NCBI GenBank assembly: GCA_030670005.1
Contig: DAOVCL010000106.1
Location: forward strand, 1 to 7,124
Direction of reading: 5' to 3'
Length of the DNA stretch: 7,124 bases
Source: Candidatus Zixiibacteriota bacterium
GTDB lineage: Bacteria > SM23-81 > DAOVCL01
Made by a program: the position numbers and the translations under genes. Below, in pieces: positions 1 to 5,660 of this stretch (position 1 is the stretch's first letter; every line of letters begins with the position of its first letter). Under the pieces are notes generated by a model. The model saw only the letters and a program-made list of their open reading frames with translations, had not been told where the DNA came from and ran no database searches.

Positions 1-984
1 AGATCCTACCAGGATCTGGGGCTCACCCATAGGCTCTCCCTGACCACCAGGTTTGGCTCCACCCTACAGGAGAGGAGGATCGCCGAGGAGAGGAGAAGGC
101 AAGAGGAGGAGAAGAGGATGGCCGAGGCCCGCCGTAGGGAGAGGGTGAAGCTACATTTGGAGAGGGGTGGGGAGCTATACCACAAAGGGGACCTCTCCGG
201 GGCCTTGGCCGAGTATCAGAGAGTCCTGGCCTGGGATGCCCAGAACCCAGAGGCCATCACCAGAATCGACTCCATCACCCAGGAGATAAATGAGAAGTTG
301 GTGGCCAACATCGCCGCCGAGAAGAGCAGGGCCTTGATTGAAGCCCATATAAAATCCGGTTTAGAGTATAGAAAGAGGGGCAAGTATAACCTGGCCATTG
401 AGGAGTTTGAGAGGATACTAAAACTCGATCCCCAAAACGAAGAGGCGAGGAGGCATCTGGGGAGCATCAGAAACCTCCTCAGAGATGAGATAGAGACTCA
501 TCGGAGCAGGGCCAATGAGTATATGACCTTAGAGAACTTCGTGGGGGCAATTAACGAGTATAACCGCCTCTTAGATTATCTCCCCGGTGACCCAGAGGCA
601 GAGAAGGGCTTGAAGCTGGCAACCCAGAGGGTGCAGGTCTCTGAACATACCCGCAAGGGGGTGGAGAGGTTTGAGGCCGGGGACTATAAGGGGGCAATCT
701 TAGAGTTCAACTCTATCCTGAAGATCAATCCCGGGAACAGGATGGCCAAAGATTACCTGCAAAAGGCGATAAGCAGATCGGCAAAACCAACCTCATTGGC
801 CGAATTGAGGAAAGACCCGACCATATGGAACCTCTATTTAGATGGCCTCTCCAAGTATCAGGAGGGGAACTACCGGGAAGCCATCAAGCTCTGGGAGAAG
901 GTTTTGGAGTATTACCCCAACAATGAGAACACCTTAAGGAATATTGAGGAGGCCAGGGTGAGGCTCAAGGGGATGGAGAAATAA
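1..984 (+). CDS. PorV/PorQ-like outer-membrane barrel C-terminus fused to TPR domain (5' partial)
   Basis: The frame is open from base 1, so the ATG at 118 is internal and the gene starts upstream of the window; 327 residues are visible. Residues 3-19 include LGLTHRLSLTTRFG, which looks like the last strand of a PorV/PorQ (UPF0164) outer-membrane beta-barrel, a family that often ends in a G-x-THR-x-SL-x-x-RFG pattern. A very charged Arg/Glu helix (about residues 20-50) leads into five TPR-like units at about 50-90, 108-158, 164-207, 214-256 and 273-325. These show the usual spacing, with A-x-x-x-Y/F-x-x-x-L followed by P-x-N/D. TPRs bind proteins; placed after a terminal barrel strand they would most simply face the periplasm. 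The stop TAA at 982-984 directly abuts the ATG of the kinase/phosphatase gene, so the two are probably co-transcribed. The TPR assignment is firm. The barrel assignment rests on one strand and is likely but not proven. Confidence 0.8.
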   Translation, partial: RSYQDLGLTHRLSLTTRFGSTLQERRIAEERRRQEEEKRMAEARRRERVKLHLERGGELYHKGDLSGALAEYQRVLAWDAQNPEAITRIDSITQEINEKLVANIAAEKSRALIEAHIKSGLEYRKRGKYNLAIEEFERILKLDPQNEEARRHLGSIRNLLRDEIETHRSRANEYMTLENFVGAINEYNRLLDYLPGDPEAEKGLKLATQRVQVSEHTRKGVERFEAGDYKGAILEFNSILKINPGNRMAKDYLQKAISRSAKPTSLAELRKDPTIWNLYLDGLSKYQEGNYREAIKLWEKVLEYYPNNENTLRNIEEARVRLKGMEK

Positions 985-3765
985 ATGGGCAAGAAGCCGA
1001 CAAGGGAGATATTCATCACATTTCCGGCCGTGGAGGAGAAGTTGGAGGAGATCCGCCGATATGTGGGCAAGGTCTGTAAGGAGGAGACCCCCCTGCCTCA
1101 AAAGGAGATCACCGGAATCCAACTGGCCGTGGAGGAGGCCTGCACCAATGTGATCCGGCATGCCTATCATTATGCCAAAGGCGATATTGGCCTGAAGGTG
1201 GTGATAAAGCCCACAGATATCTCCTTTTCGGTGATCGATAAGGGACGCAGTTTCGACTTCGATAAGCTGGATACCCCTCCTGACCTTCAGAGGTATATAA
1301 AGACGGGCAGGAAGGGGGGACTGGGCATCTTCCTCATCCGTAAGATAATGAACCAGGTGGAGTATAAGTCCACGGAGGATGGGAATGAGCTGAAGATGAT
1401 AAAACATATAGAGAAGCCCAAGAGGACAAAGGGAAAGAGGAGGGGGATGAGCATCAGGGTAAAGTTCGGCCTCTGGGGCTCTCTGGTGATGTTTCTTATT
1501 GTCGCCGGGGTCTACTCCTACTTCAGCCGCCAGGTGACCACCTCCCTGCGGAGGAAACTCTTTCAGGATGCCAGTGGAGTGGCCAGGAATTTGGCTGCAA
1601 ACAGCGCAGATCTGCTGGTTTTAGGCTACGACCTGGACCTGGCCAACTTGGTTAAGGGAACGATGGGGAATGAGTCAAACCTGGTCTATGCTCAGATCCT
1701 TGATGACCAGGGCATAATCTGGGCCCACACCGATGTGCGAAGGATAATGACCAAATATACCCTCCCTCCTGGGGTTGAACCTTCCCGATATGGGGTTCCT
1801 CAGCCCTCTACGGATAATGAGGGGAGGGCAGTCTATGACCTGGCCCAACCCATAAAGCTTAAAGAGAAGGTGATAGGAGAGGTTCATGTCGGCCTTTCCC
1901 AAGAGGCCATCACCTACAGGGTGGCCGAGGCCAGGAAGGGGCTTTTTTTCATCGCCATCCTGGGATTGATAGTTGGATTTGTGGCGGTGTATCTTTTGTC
2001 TAACTTCTTCGTCAAGCCAATCCAGAAGCTTACCAAGGGGGTTTTGGAGATAGGAGAAGGTGATCTGGAGTCCAGGATACCGGTGGAGAGCAATGATGAG
2101 TTTGGGGAGATAGCCAGGGCCTTCAATGAGATTACCCTCAAGTTCAAGAAGGCACAGAAGAATGTCCTGGAACAGGAGAGGCTACAGAAGGAGATGCAGG
2201 TAGCCCAGGAGATCCAGCACACCCTTTTACCATCAAAATTTCCTCAAGTGGAGGGCTATGAGATAAGCACCATCTATCGGGCGGCAAAGGAGGTGGGGGG
2301 AGATTACTTTGACTTCGTCTGGGTTGATGAAGATACCTTAGGGATAGTGGTGGCAGATGTCTCAGGCAAGGGAGTCCCCGGATCCCTGGTGATGACTATG
2401 ATCCGCACCGCCTTAAGGCTGGAGGCCAGGGGCAACAAGTCCGCAGCCGATGTCCTGGCCAAGGTGAACAACTTTGTCTCCGACGATGTGAAGAAGGGGA
2501 TGTTTGTCACCATATTCTACATCATCTTGGACTCCAAACGGAGGGTGATAAACTATGCCAGTGCTGGCCACAACCCAATGATCCTCTATCGGGGGGAGAC
2601 AAAGAACACATACTTTTTGAACCCGAAGGGGATTCCTGTAGGCCTGAATCTCTTGGAGGAGGACTCCTTCACAAACACAATCAGGAAGGAGAATATAAAA
2701 CTGAAGAAGGACGATATGCTGATTATCTACACCGATGGGATAACCGAGGCGATGAACCGGAAGAAGGAACAGTTTGGCGAGGAGAGGTTCTTGAACTTGA
2801 TTAGGGAGGACGGCCATCATTCCCCCCAGGCCTTTGTGGGGAAGCTGGACGAGGCATTGGCCAACTTCACCGGAAATGCCCCCCAGAACGACGACATCAC
2901 CCTGGTGGTCATCAAGGAGAAGGAGATGGCCGATACCATCCTGTTGAAGGAGAGGAAGAAACTTATGGAGATGGTGGAATCTGGGATTCCAGTTAAGGTT
3001 GCCTGTGAGAAGAGCAATGTCTCTCCATCTACTTATTACAGATACAAAAAGAGAATGGAGAAGTATGGCGAGAGGGGACTCCTGGATAAGATCTCCCGTT
3101 CGGCCGAGGTGATCAAAAGGGTGAGCTTAGAGGACAGAAACAAGATCTTAGATATAATAAGGGAACACCCCCAATTTGGGGCAAAGAGGATTGCCCAGGA
3201 GCTGAATACGGAGAAGTACGGTTTTACTAAATTGGATGTGATCAGGATCTACCAAGAACTTAGAAGCTCCCGGCTAAATACAAAGTTGAAGAGGTTGGAA
3301 TTTGTGAAACGAACCAAGGGATTCTTGGATGAGAGGCTGAAGAGGGAGCTGGAAAAGGAGAAGGAGAGGCAACAGAGGTTGCCTGAAGCAATTCCCGAAG
3401 AGGAGGTCAAGGTTTCCCCAATAGAGGTCAGCTCCCAAGCAAAGGAAGAGACCAGACTAAGCCAAGAGGATATTGAGATATATGGCTCCATCTTGGAGGA
3501 GCTCAAGAAAGTGGCCCCGCCAGAGAAGGCCGAAAGGCTGGTTGACGAGCTGAAGGGAAAGCTCCTCCAGCGGATGGAAAGGGAGCAAAAGGGTGAACCA
3601 AAGGATAGCTGGCAGGAAGAGCTGGCAGAGGATGTATTGGAAGGAGATTGGCAAGAGGAGGTGGGCAGTCTGGAGCTGATACAGTCAAGGGATCCTCTTC
3701 CCCAGGAGAGAGATTGGTCTAAATATGCCCAGAGGCTCAAGAGAAAGATCAAACAGAATAGATGA
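985..3765 (+). CDS. Membrane sensor with RsbW-like kinase, HAMP, PP2C (SpoIIE/RsbU) phosphatase and HTH region
   Basis: A 926-residue, four-part signalling protein. Residues about 8-143 form an RsbW/SpoIIAB-type GHKL serine kinase: N-box VEEACTNVIRHAY (E51, N55, H59), IDKGRSFDFD (D85, G87) and GGLGIFLIRKIM (111-122). These match remembered B. subtilis RsbW motifs closely. Residues 161-180 and 319-343 are membrane helices enclosing a roughly 138-residue extracytoplasmic sensor, possibly Cache-like. HAMP follows (about 344-395), then a coiled-coil linker ending AQEIQHTLLP, typical of RsbU proteins. The PP2C domain (about 425-645) keeps its metal-binding aspartates: GGDYFD (D440), ADVSGKG (D458), YTDG (D584) and NDD (636-637). 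Residues about 655-772 hold two HTH-like units of transposase type (SPSTYYRYKKR; EHPQFGAKRIAQEL). A Glu/Lys-rich tail follows. The start is supported by GGAG at 975-978. Predicted role: sets phosphorylation of a STAS partner, probably the protein at 4986-5660, in response to an external signal. Kinase plus phosphatase in one chain recalls SypE and HsbR; the HTH tail does not. Confidence 0.92.
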   Translation: MGKKPTREIFITFPAVEEKLEEIRRYVGKVCKEETPLPQKEITGIQLAVEEACTNVIRHAYHYAKGDIGLKVVIKPTDISFSVIDKGRSFDFDKLDTPPDLQRYIKTGRKGGLGIFLIRKIMNQVEYKSTEDGNELKMIKHIEKPKRTKGKRRGMSIRVKFGLWGSLVMFLIVAGVYSYFSRQVTTSLRRKLFQDASGVARNLAANSADLLVLGYDLDLANLVKGTMGNESNLVYAQILDDQGIIWAHTDVRRIMTKYTLPPGVEPSRYGVPQPSTDNEGRAVYDLAQPIKLKEKVIGEVHVGLSQEAITYRVAEARKGLFFIAILGLIVGFVAVYLLSNFFVKPIQKLTKGVLEIGEGDLESRIPVESNDEFGEIARAFNEITLKFKKAQKNVLEQERLQKEMQVAQEIQHTLLPSKFPQVEGYEISTIYRAAKEVGGDYFDFVWVDEDTLGIVVADVSGKGVPGSLVMTMIRTALRLEARGNKSAADVLAKVNNFVSDDVKKGMFVTIFYIILDSKRRVINYASAGHNPMILYRGETKNTYFLNPKGIPVGLNLLEEDSFTNTIRKENIKLKKDDMLIIYTDGITEAMNRKKEQFGEERFLNLIREDGHHSPQAFVGKLDEALANFTGNAPQNDDITLVVIKEKEMADTILLKERKKLMEMVESGIPVKVACEKSNVSPSTYYRYKKRMEKYGERGLLDKISRSAEVIKRVSLEDRNKILDIIREHPQFGAKRIAQELNTEKYGFTKLDVIRIYQELRSSRLNTKLKRLEFVKRTKGFLDERLKRELEKEKERQQRLPEAIPEEEVKVSPIEVSSQAKEETRLSQEDIEIYGSILEELKKVAPPEKAERLVDELKGKLLQRMEREQKGEPKDSWQEELAEDVLEGDWQEEVGSLELIQSRDPLPQERDWSKYAQRLKRKIKQNR
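1437..1449 (+). other. Possible internal start at the kinase/membrane-sensor boundary
   Basis: GAGGAGG (1437-1443) precedes an in-frame ATG at 1447 (Met155), exactly where the RsbW-like domain ends and the first membrane helix region begins. Spacing is short (3 bases). Use of this start would give a 772-residue HAMP-PP2C-HTH protein. It may instead be a fossil of two fused genes, or chance in Arg/Lys-rich codons. Confidence 0.25.
2914..2928 (+). other. Possible internal start at the PP2C/HTH boundary
   Basis: AAGGAG (2914-2919) lies 6 bases before an in-frame ATG at 2926 (Met648), just after the last PP2C strand and before the first HTH. Use of this start would yield a free 279-residue HTH protein. 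The site falls in Lys-Glu codons, which mimic Shine-Dalgarno sites by chance. Confidence 0.25.
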
Positions 3766-4520
3766 GGAAAATTGCCGTCGTCACCTCTAAGGGAGGAACA
3801 GGAAAGACCACCACCGCCATCAATTTAAGTTATGGGCTGGCAATGTTTGGTCAGAGGGTCCTGCTCATAGACTGCGATCCCCAGAGGAATCTGGCCATCA
3901 TTTTTGACACCTATGGAAGCCAAACCCTACCCGATCTCCTTCTTAGGGGAAAGGTTGACATCCTACAGGTAAGGAAGAACCTTTTTTTCATAGATTCCGG
4001 GGGAAGAAAGTTGGCCGAGACCGAGAGTTTGCTCGCCCAAAGAAAAGGGGGGGAACTAAGGCTTAGGCAGGTGCTCTCCACCCTAAAGGGCTCTGATTGG
4101 GTCATCTGTGACTGTCCCCCATCCACGAATCTAATCAACATAAACGTCCTCACCTACGCAGACTATGCCATCATACCGGTGAGTATGGATTTCTTGGGTA
4201 TGGTGGGGGTGAAGAAGACAATGGAGACCATCGTAGAGGTAGATGAGAGGTTGGGGCATCAATTGAGGATATTGGGCATCTTGGCCACCTTTTTCGACTC
4301 CAGGACCAAGATCTCCTATGAGGTCTTACAGACTCTTAGGCAGCACTTCAAGGAGAAGGTGTTTAACACAGTAATAAGGACAAATACATCCCTTAAGGAG
4401 GCCCCTGGATTCCATAAGGTCATCTTCGAATATGCCCCCTATTCCTATGGTTCTCAGGACTACTATTTATTAACCGAGGAGGTGTTTAACTATGGCTGGG
4501 AAGAAAAGGGTGGGGACTGA
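3762..4520 (+). CDS. ParA/MinD-superfamily ATPase (orphan, short type lacking an N-terminal HTH)
   Basis: A 252-residue P-loop ATPase. The deviant Walker A SKGGTGKTTT (residues 9-18) has the signature lysine K10 and catalytic-loop K15. Walker A' is LLIDCDPQ (D37, D39), and Walker B is VICDCPPS (D117). The DNA-binding N-terminal extension of large plasmid ParA proteins is absent, so it resembles the ParF/Soj size class. Such proteins dimerise on ATP, bind DNA nonspecifically or bind membranes, and position plasmids, chromosomes, chemotaxis clusters or other cargo. No C-terminal amphipathic MinD-type helix is evident, so nucleoid binding is the better guess. The ATG overlaps the preceding stop (ATGA) and has no clear Shine-Dalgarno site, which suggests translational coupling to the kinase/phosphatase. 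The next gene starts inside its 3' end. No parS-like array or replication gene is visible, so cargo positioning for the signalling complex is more plausible than plasmid partition; that is inference. Confidence 0.93.
   Translation: MRKIAVVTSKGGTGKTTTAINLSYGLAMFGQRVLLIDCDPQRNLAIIFDTYGSQTLPDLLLRGKVDILQVRKNLFFIDSGGRKLAETESLLAQRKGGELRLRQVLSTLKGSDWVICDCPPSTNLININVLTYADYAIIPVSMDFLGMVGVKKTMETIVEVDERLGHQLRILGILATFFDSRTKISYEVLQTLRQHFKEKVFNTVIRTNTSLKEAPGFHKVIFEYAPYSYGSQDYYLLTEEVFNYGWEEKGGD
4476..4484 (+). promoter_or_regulatory. Strong Shine-Dalgarno site inside the parA-like gene
   Basis: GAGGAGGTG is nearly fully complementary to the 16S anti-Shine-Dalgarno sequence and lies 7 bases before the ATG at 4492. 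It supports the nested start of the small downstream gene even though that start overlaps the ATPase gene by 29 bases. Confidence 0.8.
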
Positions 4521-4782
4521 CATCTTCTCCCAGAAAGGAGAGAAAGAGAGCCTGGGGGAGCTCCTCTCCTCGGGGAATGAGCCAGATTTCGACCCTGAAC
4601 CAGGGAAGGGGAAATGGATGAAGGTTACAGTCCTCTTGAAGGCAGAAGATGTGGAGAGGATAAGGAAACTTCAGGAGGGCCTGAGAAATAATGGCTACGG
4701 AGAGTATAGCAAAGCGGAGATATTGAGCTTTGCCATTAACAACATCTATGTCTCTGACTTTCCCGTTAAAGGGCAGACTTAA
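4492..4782 (+). CDS. Small ribbon-helix-helix-like protein, probable ParA partner
   Basis: A 96-residue protein. The first ~41 residues are polar and probably disordered, beginning with a basic stretch MAGKKRVG. Residues about 42-86 read as a ribbon-helix-helix fold: a beta strand (MKVTVLLK), a charged helix (EDVERIRKLQEGLRNNG), a turn, and a second helix starting YSKAEILSFAINNI. A flexible basic tail plus C-terminal ribbon-helix-helix is the layout of ParG and omega, the DNA-binding partners of short ParA ATPases, whose tails stimulate ATP hydrolysis. That family knowledge, together with the 29-base overlap with the ATPase gene, makes a ParA partner or adaptor role the best guess. It could instead be an autoregulator or a cargo adaptor. 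The start is well supported by the GAGGAGGTG site. Fold recognition was done by eye, so the ribbon-helix-helix call is moderate. Confidence 0.78.
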   Translation: MAGKKRVGTDIFSQKGEKESLGELLSSGNEPDFDPEPGKGKWMKVTVLLKAEDVERIRKLQEGLRNNGYGEYSKAEILSFAINNIYVSDFPVKGQT

Positions 4783-4851
4783 TAGTCACCACTGATTGGC
4801 ACGGAAAAAGATTTGAAATGTTACTCTAAAAAAGATAGATGATCTGTGGGA

Positions 4852-4945
4852 GGCATCTCCTGATGCCGATTATTGTGGGGGTCAATAATCTCTTTCATTC
4901 TTAATTCTACATTCTTCATTCTACATTACTTCTAACCCTGACCCC
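4852..4945. repeat. Palindromic, REP/MITE-like intergenic element with tandem 14-mers
   Basis: The gap between genes 4 and 5 (4783-4985) holds compact secondary structure. GGCATC (4852-4857) pairs with GATGCC (4862-4867). GATTATTG (4868-4875) pairs perfectly with CAATAATC (4883-4890) around the loop TGGGGGT. GGGGTCA (4878-4884), mostly in that loop, is also complementary to TGACCCC at 4939-4945. Between these lie two tandem 14-base copies, ATTCTTAATTCTAC (4897-4910) and ATTCTTCATTCTAC (4911-4924), differing at one base, plus a decayed third. GGGGTCA-type ends around short AT-rich repeats recall palindromic elements mobilised by IS200/IS605-like REP transposases; that resemblance is from memory and unverified. 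The second hairpin is followed only by TCTTTCATTCTT, so terminator function is doubtful. No convincing promoter is seen in this gap. Confidence 0.5.
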
Positions 4946-4975
4946 TATGAACTGTTACGAGTAAACTTAAACCGT

Positions 4976-4980
4976 GGAGG
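4976..4980 (+). promoter_or_regulatory. Shine-Dalgarno GGAGG that decides the STAS gene start
   Basis: GGAGG lies 5 bases before the ATG at 4986. The in-frame GTG at 4974 overlaps this site and has no Shine-Dalgarno sequence of its own upstream, so ATG 4986 is preferred over GTG 4974. Confidence 0.75.
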
Positions 4981-4985
4981 ACAGG

Positions 4986-5660
4986 ATGGAGGACATTAGG
5001 ATCTCATTGAGTGCCGAGGGACCTAACAACGAGATCTCCATAGTTAGAGTGGATGGGGTTATAGATACAACCACATCTACCGAATTGGAGAAGGTAATGA
5101 ACTCTCTGGTAGATCAAAAAAGACACAGTATAATAGTTGATCTGGGCGGGGTGGAGTACATCAGCAGTGCCGGTTGGGGGATCTTCATCTCCAACATCAG
5201 GGAGATAAGGTTAAACAAGGGGGACATCAAGCTGGTGAGGATGATACCTGAGGTTTATGAGGTCTTCGAGCTCCTGGAGTTTGACACCATCCTCAAAGCT
5301 TACGACAGTTTGGAGGAGGCGAAAAAGGATTTTGGGATGGAGCCGACCTTTAAAATGGAAGAGGCAGAGGAGATCAAGGAGGAGTTTGAGAGGAAGAGGG
5401 CAGAGGCATCTGCTCAGAAGGAGGCTAAAACTAAAGAAATCCGGGAGATAAGCGATGAGGAAATCATTCTGAAGGTGGTGAAGAAGAACCCCCTTCTGGG
5501 CATATCCGGCATCAGAAAAGAGGTAAAGGGCTTAGATGAAGCCCGCTCTCTGGGATGGTGGGGGACCAGGAAGATCTTGAAGGCAAAGGGATTGAAGAGC
5601 AAGAAGAGGAGGTTGCGGTTTAGCCGCAAGGAGAGGTTTGTCCAGAGATACAAGGGATAA
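4986..5660 (+). CDS. STAS-domain anti-anti-sigma-like protein with C-terminal HTH-like module
   Basis: A 224-residue protein counted from ATG 4986. Residues about 3-112 form a STAS domain: VDGVIDTTTSTELEK, then DLGGVEYISSAGWGIF, then the PEVYEVFELLEFD helix. In the ISSAG motif Ser61 aligns with the phosphorylated serine of SpoIIAA/RsbV (DSSG), so the protein can be phosphorylated in principle. STAS partners are usually only about 110 residues; this one adds a charged, probably helical linker (about 117-152) and a basic C-terminal region (about 155-214) containing NPLLGISGIRKEV and GWWGTRKILKAKGLKSK. That region resembles the HTH of transposases and the second HTH-like unit of the phosphatase at 985-3765. 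The likely cycle is phosphorylation by the RsbW-like domain and dephosphorylation by the PP2C domain of that protein. The tail suggests that the STAS protein itself may bind DNA, or may dimerise with the phosphatase tail. It overlaps the diguanylate cyclase gene by one base (TAATG). Confidence 0.88.
   Translation: MEDIRISLSAEGPNNEISIVRVDGVIDTTTSTELEKVMNSLVDQKRHSIIVDLGGVEYISSAGWGIFISNIREIRLNKGDIKLVRMIPEVYEVFELLEFDTILKAYDSLEEAKKDFGMEPTFKMEEAEEIKEEFERKRAEASAQKEAKTKEIREISDEEIILKVVKKNPLLGISGIRKEVKGLDEARSLGWWGTRKILKAKGLKSKKRRLRFSRKERFVQRYKG

Noticed and set aside
934..1407. Minus-strand 157-codon open frame opposite the kinase domain
   Set aside because: It is antisense to a well-supported RsbW-like domain and its His/Leu-rich translation matches no family I recognise.
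2947..3300. Remnant transposase or insertion sequence
   Set aside because: The HTH resembles transposase N-termini, but no DDE catalytic domain, terminal inverted repeats or frame breaks are present; it is continuous with the PP2C frame and a similar module recurs on the STAS protein.
3249..3752. Long minus-strand open frame opposite the PP2C/HTH gene tail
   Set aside because: The Ser-rich translation is what is expected opposite Glu/Lys-rich coding sequence; there is no domain or ribosome site, and the + strand frame is clearly coding.
4868..4890. Intrinsic terminator between the ParA/RHH genes and the STAS gene
   Set aside because: The stem is AT-rich (only 2 G/C pairs) and the following tract is interrupted by C and A; termination here is possible but not supported.
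4897..4924. CRISPR-like repeats
   Set aside because: The two 14-mers are directly adjacent with no spacer, AT-rich and too short for a CRISPR array.
4974..4985. GTG at 4974 as the STAS start
   Set aside because: It overlaps the GGAGG ribosome site that serves ATG 4986 and has none of its own.
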